From Atriophallophorus winterbourni (lineage: Eukaryota > Platyhelminthes > Trematoda > Plagiorchiida > Microphallidae): a stretch of 64,000 bases of DNA. The notes under the pieces were generated by a model. That model ran no database searches. It was not told where the DNA came from and saw only the letters and a list, made by a program, of their open reading frames with translations. Below, in pieces: positions 47,795-58,515 of the stretch. The stretch is from positions 1-64,000 of the forward strand of contig JACCGJ010010937.1 of the NCBI GenBank assembly GCA_013407085.1. Direction: 5' to 3'. Both the position numbers and the translations under genes were made by a program. How positions within the stretch are numbered: position 1 is the first letter of the stretch; each line of letters starts with the position of its first letter.

Positions 47795-48110
47795 ATTTAA
47801 AAGATCTACTACTCAAATAAAGCATACGAAATAGTTCTATTCACAGATGATGTGCGTACTTGGACACGGATCATTACTGCTGCAGATTGTGAGAAAATAC
47901 AGAGGAGTTCGGACACCGTTTAAGCTTGGGTAGTTGCGAATGATATGTTACTCAACATAGGGAAATGTAAGATGTTTCATCTTGTTGACCAATTTGTTAC
48001 ATTTATCGATTTGGAACCGAAAGCTAAGCAAGTATCTTCATGGGAAAAGACCTTGGAGTTGGGCTTGGTGAAAAGCTGAAGTATACCTTTTACTGTTATG
48101 AATTAAGATT
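47795..48110 (+). pseudogene. CR1-like RT motif C fragment, plus strand
   Basis: Translation gives ILFTDDVRTWTRIITAADC (47838-47894), the RT motif C block with its Asp-Asp pair, then WVVANDMLLNIGKCKMFHLV (~47930-47990), the usual VANGLxLNxxKC region. One stop separates them. Similar in kind to 45955-46260 but on the other strand. Confidence 0.6.
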
Positions 48111-48930
48111 CCAGATACAGGTATTTATGATGAAAAACTTCATTTATGTTCACGTTCATCATAGAATAATAAATATCCGTTTAATAAAAAGGATATTTAA
48201 TCATGTATTGTCACGTATATCCGAGTTGAATTCTCACCGTGTGTTAATCACTGGTGCTGTCAAATCGTTTTGCAACAAATGTGTCTGAATTTCGAATAAA
48301 GGTCAGACCTTAGTAGTGGTAACAATAATTGCAGAGAGCGCATTCAAAAAGGAACATACACACAGAATAAAACAATAGGTAACAGTCTTTATGGAAATGT
48401 GAAGTTTGTAACGTTGCTAGGGTAGTTTTGAAACGTTTCGCTTATGACACAAAACTTTCGTCAGACCCAGGGTGTTAGTTAAAAAGGAACGTAATTATAC
48501 CGTACTTACTAATTGGTCGTACCACTAAACAGTCTTAAAGGTGACCAGTCACGGAGACAAAGAACGGATCAATCGGTCAAATTTAATCAGTGAAGTGCGA
48601 AGTTGGTCAATGTCAGTTGACACTGCACATTTTCAAATGGTATTTCTGAATATGAAATGTATTTTTATCAATAGGATTTGCGCTCTGCTGGTATAAAATA
48701 TCCCATTTTTGTTGTTCGAGATTATTGTGGCTTAAAGACTCTACGCATTCGGGTTTTTGTCAGCCCCATGTTTCACAACTCGCGAAATGCCATGCTAAAC
48801 CGTTGTGATGAATTTGTCGACTGCCTTTGCTGCACGTTCGACATGATAATTTCATGATTATATCAAAAAGATGTTTAATATTGTGCGTCAACTCCGCCAA
48901 GGACGGTCGCAAGCCCGTCTGAGAAAGGAG
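48111..48930. other. No recognisable feature
   Basis: Anonymous AT-rich DNA. Confidence 0.35.
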
Positions 48931-48935
48931 GAGGA

Positions 48936-49258
48936 TTGTGCTTAGGGCTAGCAACCCTATCCCGTAAAACCTACATTGCTACGGAAACGATGACAACAGA
49001 TCCGTGGTTCGGTCATGTCTGCAGGATGGATCCCAGTTCGCATACGAAGGTAGCCATGCACTGGTATCCGCAAGGTAAACGAAAAAGGAGACGGCCCAAG
49101 GAAACTTGGCGCAGAACGTTGGAACGCGAACTACATGCACAAGGATTCACGGTGAAGACGGCAACGGAAGCAGCGACAGACCGGAAACATGGGTGCGTTG
49201 TCTTCGCCTCATGTGCCACCCGGCACGGAGAGGACTGACTGAATGAATGAATGAATGT
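48936..49258 (+). pseudogene. RTE-clade LINE (SR2-like) 3' end with TGAA tail
   Basis: A 100-codon frame (48936-49238) is the C-terminus of an RTE-type ORF2: FGHVCRMDPSSHTKVAMHW, GKRKRRRPKETWRRTLEREL, then TEAATDRKHGCVVFASC and a stop. The signature GKRxRGRPKxTWRRTxExEL, with a Trp/Arg-rich end, is known at the end of RTE ORF2, SR2 of schistosomes included. The stop is followed directly by TGAATGAATGAATGAATG (49239-49257), the tetranucleotide tail of such elements. It differs from the RTE-X copies (whose end is SHWRYCVKR). 5'-truncated to 320 bases. Confidence 0.8.
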
Positions 49259-49725
49259 CTAGAAAAGTCTGAGGTAATACTGCTAAAACAACTAATAGAT
49301 TCATTTGAATAATAGGCCCCAATCACAAGTATAGTTGAATGCTTGATGTCATTTTTCTGAAATTAATTCGGGCTTTGGTGATCAGACTTTCAGAGAACTA
49401 TATCTAAGGTGAAGTTGATTTTGCTGCAGAAGAAGAACGTATTACCGAGGGAAGGCAAACAAGTTAATCGACGGTGTTACTAGACAAGCAACGAACTAGA
49501 ATTCTAAGTTGAAGGAAAACTGAAAAGAACTAATATAGAAGATACATCTCTCCCTGAGTGGAACTCATCTAAATTGCATTCTCTATGCGGATGGCATAGG
49601 ATTGATTTTTCTGATTGTAGGGAGAGAAAATGTATGTTACAATTGTATCAGGTGACTCGATGCTATATAGCATTTCCTGTCTCAAAGTCACATATGATAT
49701 TCGCACACGCTTTGAGGACAGTCGA
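49259..49725. other. No recognisable feature
   Basis: Anonymous AT-rich DNA. Confidence 0.35.
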
Positions 49726-50182
49726 TTAAATCTTAACCACCTCGTCCCTCGTTTCAGATCCCCTTCTCGGTTGTCTCTCAATGTTGACCCATGTCAACAT
49801 TCCGATTTCAATTACATTCACACGCAAATCACGCGAATCGGTCAAAATGATTGGAACTAAATCATAATAGGCAAGCCTCGTTACAACATCACACTGCTCA
49901 TCCTCTTGGTACCGGTTGTCAATTGGATTCGTTTTGTTCTCAATCGATCTCATCTCCAATGTTTCACTTGAATCCCACCCTCCGTTAGCCTCGCTCGACA
50001 AACCTTGACCAAGTGCATATCGTTTGATAGCGACAAACGTCGTCCATCTGCTCCTGCTCTTGTCCATTTCCACCGAAACACGAATTCTCTGCGGAATCAA
50101 GATGGTTGTTGTCAGAGATTACAGCGCTTCCTGCTCTTGTACTGTGACTGCTGGTCTTACTCTGCATATCAACCGTTATCAC
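49726..50182 (-). other. Two overlapping minus-strand open frames of unknown nature
   Basis: Frames of 65 codons (50182-49985) and 124 codons (50100-49726) overlap in different frames. Composition is less AT-rich than the surroundings and the peptides are rich in Ser, Glu, Arg and Asp (EMRSIENKTNPIDNRYQEDE), unlike the hydrophobic frames typical of AT-rich junk. No domain recognised. Could be a decayed element ORF or an exon; no splice sites were verified. Confidence 0.25.
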
Positions 50183-50680
50183 ATGCTCCGCACACGTCGC
50201 TAGGGTAGTTCACAGCTCTACCGGTTGAATAGATGTTGTGAAGAGCTTAAGCCAACCATATTTCTTACATACTTTCTCAAATTCGATCAATTCCAGGATT
50301 TGTGGATTCAATGTAATACAAAGTAATCCAAAAAGAAAGTTTATTTTGGGATCACAATGTGCTCGCCATATGCATACACTGTTCACGCCACCCACACACA
50401 CGCGGTGCGATGCTAGTTCATAAAAATTTGTCCGCAATTTCTCACAGATTTTCTCGAGATATGTAAAACCAACCCAATTTTACTGATATTCACACACGAC
50501 ACCATTGTTAGCGCGCACACACACAGGAAATATTCATTTACTCTCCTGATACTCTGAATTTATTTTCATTATTTATGAGGTTGTATCTTGTGATCACGTC
50601 TGTCTCAATGTGATGTGTAACAATTATTCCATTCAGTTGATATTTTATAGGCGATTTGAGATTACTTAAAAGTTTCTATT
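50183..50680. other. No recognisable feature
   Basis: Contains CACACACACGCG-type short CA-rich tracts around 50390-50525; otherwise anonymous. Confidence 0.35.
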
Positions 50681-50718
50681 CCTTTTGGTTCAAGGCATGC
50701 GAATCCTGATCGTACTAT

Positions 50719-50760
50719 CATTACCTGATGAGTGCAAAATGTACGAAACCAGTCGGGGTG
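50719..50760 (+). ncRNA. Hammerhead ribozyme, conserved catalytic boxes
   Basis: CTGATGA 50725-50731, stem II GTGC/GTAC (one G.T wobble) with loop AAAAT, GAAA 50745-50748, ACCAGT and GTC 50752-50754. Stem I has a base deletion (GGGG after the cleavage site), weakening pairing. The catalytic boxes are all intact. Confidence 0.7.
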
Positions 50761-50947
50761 TGTGTGATGGAAATGCATGCAAACGAGTACCATCGTTCAT
50801 GACCTGGGTTTAACCCCATCTACATGTGTTTTGTCACTTGTGCTCGAATTGGTTGATCGTTCCAGCCTTACACAACAGTGACTTACAAGAACAACTTGTT
50901 TGCAGTTCTTCCACTCTTTCATGTAATGCGAATCCTGATCCTATTGT

Positions 50948-50989
50948 CCCTACCTGCTGAGCGCAAACAGCACGAAACCGGTCACGGTG
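50948..50989 (+). ncRNA. Hammerhead ribozyme, core mutant
   Basis: CTGCTGA replaces CTGATGA (50954-50960; A to C in the invariant position). Stem II GCGC/GCAC, loop AAACA, GAAA 50974-50977, ACCGGT and GTC are retained. Expected inactive. Confidence 0.7.
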
Positions 50990-51043
50990 TCTGTGTGTGA
51001 TGGAGATGCATGCAAAGGAGTGTCTCTGACTACTTTTTCTATT

Positions 51044-51867
51044 TTCAACCTGATTGTTTCATTGATATGTTGGATACTATATCTGTGCATATCTAATTCA
51101 AATCCTAGGCTTAAAAATAATATCGCACATTTAAATAAGATTTATCAGGAAAAGACCAATTTAGAGATGGGCGTTCGTACTGTTCCGTAGAGAAAAAGAT
51201 TTCAAAGTCCGGGCCCACGTGAATTCATCTGAAGGTGGATGTGCCGTGATATTGTTCTGTCTTATAAACTGGCTACACATAAGTGTACCCAACATCACAC
51301 TTGTTGCAAGAGGGCTGTGAGCATTCGGCATGCCGACATAACATTACTGTTTACACCAATACCATTACCGTATTATTAGATTTACATAAGAATGCAAAAT
51401 ACATCAGATTTCCAAGATTGTTTCTGAATGATGCGTATAGTTAGGAGACTTTATATAAAAATCCAAAGCAACAATGAAGCGTGTGTACAAAATTATCGCG
51501 CGATCAAAAGCCTCAAATACATCTAAGCCTTGCACGTAAATGTTCTCAGTTAGTGCTAGTGTCCGTGTCCGTTCATTACCGTTAGCAAATTAGTTAGGAT
51601 TGAGTATAATTTCCTAAGCCAGTTTCGCATATGAGAGGAAAATTCGTGGCTTCAATTGTGTCTGATTGCGCGAATGACCATCAATTTACATTACCCTCTC
51701 TTGAAGGTGTACACGATAAGCCAATGTTTCAGTAAATGTCAAAAATATCAACTAGGCAAATATGAAATTCAATAAACGATACAGGACGAGGTCAGTTAAT
51801 TTACTCGATAGAACATTGCTCTCGTATTTCCTTCTGAATGCATGTTCAACTGAATTTAGTAAGCTTC
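51044..51867. other. No recognisable feature
   Basis: Anonymous AT-rich DNA. Confidence 0.35.
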
Positions 51868-52150
51868 AACATTCCCGATTTAGGATTTATGGATGAAAAG
51901 CTATTGGTTATACAAGAACCACGGTGTGAAAATCTAGAGAAAACAAAGTAAACTTATTACTATTATGGATTATCCCCAAACGAATGGGGTAATGCAGAGT
52001 AAAGTTTTATCAAAATGTAAAGACAACCTCAGGTTTCGTTATCATACATTCGTAAGTTTTCATTTAAATAACGATAATCTCCTGGAACTTACCACATCTG
52101 CCAGGAACGAACTCCATGTAAAATAGTCATGCGCTGTAAATGAACGCCTG
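51868..52150 (-). mobile_element. CR1-1 LINE 3' end, very degraded
   Basis: GATTTAGGATTTATGGATGAAAAGC at the left and CAACCTCAGGTTTCGTTATCATACATTCGTAAGTTTTCATTTAAATAACG inside align loosely with 14590-14750, but identity is low. No coding left. Confidence 0.4.
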
Positions 52151-53460
52151 CATTTTTGAAATGCAAAATATCTAACATAAAAACAACGTTAGACTATTAA
52201 ATGGAAATCATTGCAGCAAGCACTTGCTCATTCATCTAAACCGTGCCGTCTAAGCAAAAACCTCAACGTATTAGCCACCGAACTTCCTGATCAACAACGG
52301 CGAGTTGTGAAGCACAACCTTAATATCTAAAGTTCGTGCAATAAAGAACCGCTTCATTTAATGGTAAAAGCTTCATGAGGATGATATTTTCACAATTTAC
52401 GGACATATATATCTCCCTTGTGGTAAACCTATTCGTGAAATATTTTCTACTATTCCCGATATTGTGGTTATTGCAAGCGCAAGCAGCAGCTGCTCATCCG
52501 GTACACAACCACATATAATCTCGAACAATTCCGAATAAAAACTTTCTTTACATTTTTTGCTCGAAAATTGCATTTTTACTCCAGTCTGGTTAAACCCGTA
52601 CTGCCCAAATGCCTTTGCTCTTCATTCAACGTGATTTGAATATGCATTTCCACGTGGTCTGGCTTAATTGACTGTGAATCTGAGTACAATTGCGCCATTT
52701 GCATGCAATGTCGTCATCTGTTCGCCGATGATGGATGATCAATAGGGCTCCAGGGAGTATCCATTCTTTACCCTTGGGTCGCGTGTGTCATCTTGAGTGG
52801 GAATCTCTGGTTGCGGACCAGCGCGCATCACACTGACACACGAGCGTGTAATGAATGCGACTCAAATGACTGAGTCATTGGAAAGAAAGCGAACGAACTT
52901 TTCCGATGGTATTTGGGTTATCTCATTAGGAATTCAAATAGTTACACTTGGACTGTGTTTCCTATAACAATGGTGCTCATTAAACATCTCATAAGCGTAA
53001 ATATTTCACCTTATTCGTAGTCACAGCATCCGAAGTCGAATTCTATTTTATTTTAATGTTGACGGTGTGCGTTACAAATGATTGACCATTCGTAACTGAA
53101 AACAAATCAAAATCCAATTTTCCTTGATCAATTATCATTACACCATCAACACCCGTAAATTTGTGATGGATGACAAGATTCAGGAGAGAAAGTCGGAGTT
53201 ATCTGCGGGTGTCGAAAACGTTTTACGAGGATCAACATTATCTGAACCTCTATATTGTTGCCTTATATTTGATGTGACAGTGGATCCATTTCGAGTTTTT
53301 CCAAGCCAACGTTAGCTATGTAAAAATTTAACATGTATAAACCCCTCAAAATTATGTGTATTATTTTGTGATTGAACATTGGTGTATATGAACGCGCCTA
53401 TCGGCTGTTAGGCATGTGACGGCAGATATTTGAACTTTATCCTTATGATAAACACGTATA
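52151..53460. other. No recognisable feature
   Basis: About 1.3 kb, anonymous; 52690-52870 is somewhat less AT-rich but has no recognised motif. Confidence 0.35.
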
Positions 53461-53461
53461 T

Positions 53462-53930
53462 ACACACAGTTCTAGACTATGCCGACCAAGCTTGGAAAAC
53501 ATGGTTAGAGAAAGATATTTCACTTCTGGAATGCTTATATCATAGAGCCTCTAAGCTTGTCCGTGGTTTTTGAAAATACGCCATACATCGACCTGATTAT
53601 GCTTTCACAAAGGAGAATACGAGGTGAGATTATCCTCGCATACAAAGTTCCTACTAGTTTTTCCCATCCCCTGGATAACTTATTCCAAATTCGAACTTCT
53701 CGCAGCACCCCAGATTCAAGATTCAAAGATTCAAAGATTCATGCGTGTTGACAATGCTACACTCCAAACGAAACTGCCGCAGGTATATTTATAGTTTTGT
53801 TTGAGATTCCCACATGTTAATTTGTTAAAACCTGAAAGTTTAGCTGTATACCAATCACAACCGGAAGTCTACATGCAAGCTAACCCGGATTGGTGTGTCA
53901 ACCATAAATATTGAATATCGAATCTCCAGT
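53462..53930 (+). pseudogene. CR1-1 LINE, C-terminus and 3' end
   Basis: Plus translation: LDYADQAWKTWLEKDISLLECLYHRASKLV (corresponding to YSVQAWSPWLQNDIKLLE in copy H), then a frameshifted section and VDNATLQTKLPQVYL near the end. Ends with the family 3' end GTCAACCATAAATATTGAATA. AGATTCAAAGATTCAAAG heptamer-like units (53703-53740) lie inside the coding part. Confidence 0.7.
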
Positions 53931-54227
53931 TGTTGAGAATCAGGAGCGTTTGATATTCATTAAAAATGTATTTGGTTTTTTATTCCCTTTTATATCACAA
54001 GTAATGCGTGTAACTAAACTAAATAAAAATCATTCGAAAGCACGTATCTAGATGCGGCATGTGTTAATCTGAGAAATAAGGATTGTTTCCGTGACTGACT
54101 CACCCTATCACATATTGTTGTTATTGCAAAAATTTACTGCAGCTTTCAAATACCCCGGTCTGCCTACTAACGTCAGCAAATATAAAGTTCGCTTTCAGAG
54201 GATTGTTAAACCTCGTCATCACTTCTG

Positions 54228-54440
54228 AGCATCGTAAACTGGAGCAATACATTCCTGGTACTATCTTGGCATTGCGGATAATCTCTCGCTTGACACTGTA
54301 TGGAGGAACATCTGCGCTATTTTCTCGTTTAAACGCGTGTTATTTGTGTAGCCTAAGTCTAAATGCCATGACTTTAATTCTATTAAACACTCGATACCTT
54401 AAGGTATGGGATCAAACCGTGGAATACACAAGAAAGAGTC
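54228..54440 (+). pseudogene. RTE-X LINE fragment, post-RT region
   Basis: GGAGCAATACATTCCTGG, GCATTGCGGATAATCTCTCGCTTGACAC and CTATTTTCTCGTTTAAACGCG align with copy C at about 61875-61985, and TATGGGATCAAACCGTGGAATACACAAGA aligns with the WTIHTRHE region of copy A. Deletions and frameshifts throughout. It lies inside a larger 88-codon frame that is therefore not a gene. Confidence 0.65.
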
Positions 54441-54761
54441 GAAAGGTCGTGTTCTTTTCGTGGATATAAAATGTAATGAATCCAGCAGTACGTGTTGGAC
54501 GATCTCTGCTTCGTTGGCTGCGGATTGTGTATGAAACAGATACACTTTACACAGACGTAAGCGGAAAACATATCTACGGTTTGGTCGCAAAAGCGGTACT
54601 CATACGTTATGAAAGCGGTACGACGGCGCTGGGAATTAGCCAGATGTCGTCTGAAGATCCGAATCTAGACGGCTCAATTTCAAGTCCTCATCTAAAATCT
54701 GTGTAGTGATATCAGCTTTTGTTAGGAAATCGCATCGGCAAATGAAGCAAAATGACCGGTT
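54441..54761. other. Unassigned; 76-codon frame
   Basis: A plus frame (54476-54706) is less AT-rich than its surroundings, with no recognisable motif. Confidence 0.3.
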
Positions 54762-55300
54762 ACTAGAATCAAGAATCAATATTTTATGGCGAAAAAAGCA
54801 ATCGCTTTACAAGTACCAATGGATGACCGCTATGAAAAATGCAGAGGATGCAATCAAAATTCTTTTGAGGTGTTTGCATTGTATGGGTTCGTGTGGGATC
54901 AATATACAGGGCCTATAGTAGAGTGCACTTTGATATAAGCATTAAGTTTCGATTTGAAATCACGGATGGTAGAAGCGTTAACAATATCTTGTGGTAGTGA
55001 ATTCCACAAAATGCAAATACCCACGAGAGGAAATAACGTCTACAATCGAGTCTTGATTGCAGAATAACGAGACAACTCAAATGACTCCGTGTATTATTTG
55101 GAGAACTGACATCTATCAAATCGCGGAGATGGTAATTTTTCACCCGCAGTATTTTGTATGTTAGAATCATGCCACTCCTTACTATCTTTTGTGCAAAATC
55201 GGTTAATGAACATTTTCTCTTTGTATGTGATTCGCTGCATCCAATCAACTAGCTTCGTCGCTCGGTGGTAAATATCCGCAGTTCAAGCATCATTATTTAA
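54762..55300 (-). pseudogene. CR1-like LINE, C-terminus and 3' end
   Basis: Minus frame 55248-54913: RATKLVDWMQR just upstream in another frame, then GMILTYKILR, SHLSCLVILQSRLDCRRYFL and a frame-shifted WNSLP region. This is the post-RT block. Ends at 54762 with CGCCATAAAATATTGATTCTTGATTC, resembling the CR1-1 tail. A separate insertion from copy F on its right. Confidence 0.65.
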
Positions 55301-58191
55301 GAATTTACGGTCACAAAAGTACGAAACAACAAAGATATTTTGTGAATACGGAAAGTCGGCTTATTTGTTGAGGTGCAAGGTTGGATTCGGTCAATATAGA
55401 TATGTCTAGTTCAGTCTTGAACAAGTTCAGGCTTGATGCACAAATGATATGTGGGGGCAGAGAGTTCCATATGAAACAAACTCTTGACAAAAAAGAAGAA
55501 CCTTTGGCTATTTGATCTAGACTGTGGAATAATTAACTTGTAGCCCTGAGATCTGGTACCTTTTGCTTCTTGCCGATAAAACAGGTGTTCGAGTGGCAAC
55601 AACGTGACAGGTCTGTAGTTAGACATAACGAGGCGGTTCCCGCCTATGTATATCAGAGTGATTAATCCACTTTTCCAGTAAGTAGCAACCTTTCTACAAC
55701 TCAGTGACAGGTTGAAAAGATCAGAGAGTGGTGAGAATAGAACATGAGCGCATTGTTTCAGGATGAACTGAGTAATTTCATCAGCACCCGGGGATTTTTG
55801 TATTTAACCCGATTATCTTTAGCAGGGCACTCTCGGGTTTCACAGCGATTTCGTGTATTGTGTAAATTTGTGATCTGAATACAGGCATAACATATTATAA
55901 GCGCTCGTTAGGGTAGAACACTCTAGAGTAAAATTGAGCGAGTTCGTTGGCGGCTTCAAGTGCATTGATGTAGTTCTAGTCGTTGTAAGCAAAGCGGATA
56001 CGCCCCGCTTTTCTCTGGCCTTACTGCTCACGATCTGGAAGACGAGCTTCGTTTTTTGTTCAACGAAATACATCAGATTGATCCGATACTCTTCTCAATC
56101 TTCCTGGACAAGTTAAGTAACTTTGTTCCTCAACAAACGGTAGTATTTTCAAGATTCAGGTGTTGCCTGCAGTGTGTGGCTTCTCCACGCACAATTTCTC
56201 ACCTTTATTCATTTCTGTGTGCCACTCTGGGTCACGAATTTGAATCCTTTTTCAGTTCTTTGAAAAATGTAGATGGGATTTATTTTTCCGTAGATTTTCT
56301 CATGTATCGATGAGCAGCATTGTTGGACATCAGTGTTAATCGGTACCCCATCGGTGACTTTTGGATGCGCCATTGATAGTGCTACCGTATCGATTATTCT
56401 TATCGATTTCTGAGCGTCACTAGCTTTTTTCGCTTCCGATATATAGTCGAAAACAATGACTACATGATCACTCTTTCCAAGTGGTGCTTCACAGCGGATA
56501 TCCTCGATGACATTTTCCTTGCTCATCAGAACAAGATAGAGTATGGACAGTGTGCTTGTGCCTCTGAAGCGAGTGCTCCTTAATATGTGGTTAAATAAAG
56601 GAATTTCTTTGAACATTTTGTAGAATAGATGATCAAGAGAATTCACCGGTGGAATCTCGCTTTTTAATAAATACGGGAGATATCTGGAAACAACCAGCTG
56701 AGTTTTCTCAAGACACTAGCATTGTATGCTTTCGTCTGCTAACGGTGGTCGGTAAATCACACCAACAAATAGTTTTCACCTGTTGCTAATTCAAGTGAAC
56801 ACCAAAGTGTGGTCTTCCAGTTAAAAATAGTTGCTGATTTCTCTGAACGTGAGGTGTTGATCATAGTAAATACCAGCCACCTCCTACTCCACGGTCCATA
56901 CAAAGCACGATGAAAAGAAACATGTTTGGAATGAAAATTTCCTCCTCGGTTAATTGCTGATTGAAACTCAGGTTTCCGTTACGGCTATCAATAGTGGGGA
57001 ATATTTTTCACGAATCTAGATTAACTCAGGTTAATTTATTGTCAAGCATTGTGCGTTTGTGTACAAATATTTAATGTTTCATCTGGATAAAAGTGTTGGA
57101 TGATGATAATTTGAACAGATAAGTTGAGTACGTGTCAAAGATGGTGGTGCTCGTGTTAACGGGTATATTACATCACCGACTCGACGGTCGACATCCGTTT
57201 TTTGAATCAGGATTCCCGGCATCGGTTTGCTCAGTACCAAGAGGTTTGGAAACTTTACCGATAACGTCGGTGTTTAGGAGTATACTGATAATTCTGATCT
57301 CTCGTTGAAGTTTGTATCGATACTCGTTTCAATTGTTAAGCGTGGTATCCATCATAGCGGTGGTCAAAAGTGTCAGTTTAAGGGGTCGTGGGCCATTACC
57401 TTCGTAATTCGGTGACTTTGGGATTCGGAAAGTATCGATAACCGCTGCATTGCTGGTTTGGATAGCAATACTAATAAATCTCCACTGTTGTAGGTCGTGG
57501 TTGGATTTACCCTTTGTATCTGAACCAGTTGCATCTTCTGGGACATTTGAGAGAATTAGGGTGCGCTTATTGCTATCATTTGTTTTGTTTTGGTTCCCTT
57601 CTGGTGGCAATTTTACCCGCTCTGACCAGGATACATCAATAAATACACGAGATGTATTTTCCTTTCCGCCTCGTAGCAAGTATTTTTTATAAGTATATCT
57701 TCTAAATCCTTATCATTTTGCACTAATACCTTGAGCAACCGCTGCTTATCTTGGTATAGCGCTTTGGGAGGAACGACTCACGCGAATCAAGGAAACCCGG
57801 TGGATGGCTTTTAGATTCATCCGAGTGCACAGTTTCAACCATTTTGGTATCTATTCGAAAATAACGCCTCAGTCGACTCTGGCACGTTTGTGCAGATAAC
57901 ACTAAGCAAAATTCCTTTCGAGACAACTTTGGTTCATGGGGCATTCGAGGTGAATGGCTTTGAAGCGTTTAGCAATTCAACCTATTCAGGAGCAGGGTTT
58001 GATGGTGCTAAAGTTGACCATATTCGTTTGTTCAATTTGAATGCTTTAATGGCTGGATAGACTTCTTCATTTGTGCAAGCTCCTCTTCCACTTGCGACAA
58101 TCTACACTCTATTGTATTTAGTACGTTCCAACAGATGAAACTAAAGGTACCATTAATATTTTAATTTCTACATGCATTACAAAAATAATAA

Positions 58192-58201
58192 ACAGATGGA
58201 T
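58192..58201 (+). repeat. Target-site duplication, left copy
   Basis: ACAGATGGAT, identical to 58506-58515 on the other side of the family-2 hammerhead repeat insertion in CR1 ORF1. Confidence 0.7.
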
Positions 58202-58505
58202 GACGGCAAACAACCAGAAACCGGTAGTGGTGTGTAAGGGATGGGGATGTGAGCACCAGAATACATTGGTCTTTTATATGCGCCTCGAGCGCTTGGCCAG
58301 GAATCACTTTGTGATTCTGTATTTGAATAACGTGGTTCTTTGTAAGAACCCTATATAACAGTGGCATACCAGTTAAAATATGTTAACCGCTTTTCCACTG
58401 TTGCAAGGCTCACTGAACATGAACTTACTGTCTCCACCTGATGACGGTAAACAGCCAGAAACTGGTAGTGGTGTGTAAGAGATGGGGATGTGAGCATCAC
58501 AATAC
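58202..58505 (+). mobile_element. Hammerhead repeat family 2, ~1.25-unit tandem inserted in CR1 ORF1
   Basis: Starts inside a ribozyme (GACGGCAAACAACCAGAAACC at 58202), runs through one unit (GGATGTGAGCACC, TTTTATATGCGCCTCGAGC, AACGTGGTTCTTTGTAAG, AACAGTGGCATACC, TTTCCACTGTTGCAAGG) and into a second ribozyme at 58432-58473, ending after GTGAGCATCACAATAC. Period 241. Flanked by a 10-bp direct repeat. CR1 ORF1 continues on both sides, so insertion postdates CR1 copy F. The start within the hammerhead suggests the inserted template began near the self-cleavage region, though not exactly at the predicted scissile bond. Confidence 0.85.
58432..58473 (+). ncRNA. Family-2 hammerhead ribozyme
   Basis: CTGATGA 58438-58444, GAAA 58458-58461, stem III ACTGGT, cleavage triplet GTA (58465-58467) and stem I CCAC/GTGG. 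Stem II is CGGT/GCCA with loop AAACA: two GC pairs, one wobble and a C.A mismatch at the closing pair. Conserved boxes are complete; activity uncertain. Confidence 0.7.
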
Positions 58506-58515
58506 ACAGATGGAT
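58506..58515 (+). repeat. Target-site duplication, right copy
   Basis: ACAGATGGAT; see 58192-58201. Confidence 0.7.

Larger units (their letters stand above)
50681..51035 (+). mobile_element. Hammerhead repeat family 1, tandem ~1.5 units
   Basis: Hammerhead cores at 50725 and 50954, spacing 229. Between them lies the body: ATGGAAATGCATGCAAACGAG, CATGACCTGGGTTTAACCCC, ACATGTGTTTTGTCACTTGTG, GATCGTTCCAGCC and ACAAGAACAACTTGTTTGC. TTTCTATT occurs on both sides (50673-50680 and 51036-51043), a possible 8-bp target-site duplication but too simple to rely on. Confidence 0.8.

Noticed and set aside
50673..51043. TTTCTATT direct repeats as the TSD of the 50.7-kb retrozyme
   Set aside because: Only eight T-rich bases, not exactly at the ends of recognisable unit sequence; chance is plausible, so it is only mentioned as possible.
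52520..52570. CCGAATAAAAACTTTCTT as a CR1 RT N-terminal fragment (cf. 31028-31045)
   Set aside because: The match is short and AT-rich; surrounding translation gives no further CR1 sequence.
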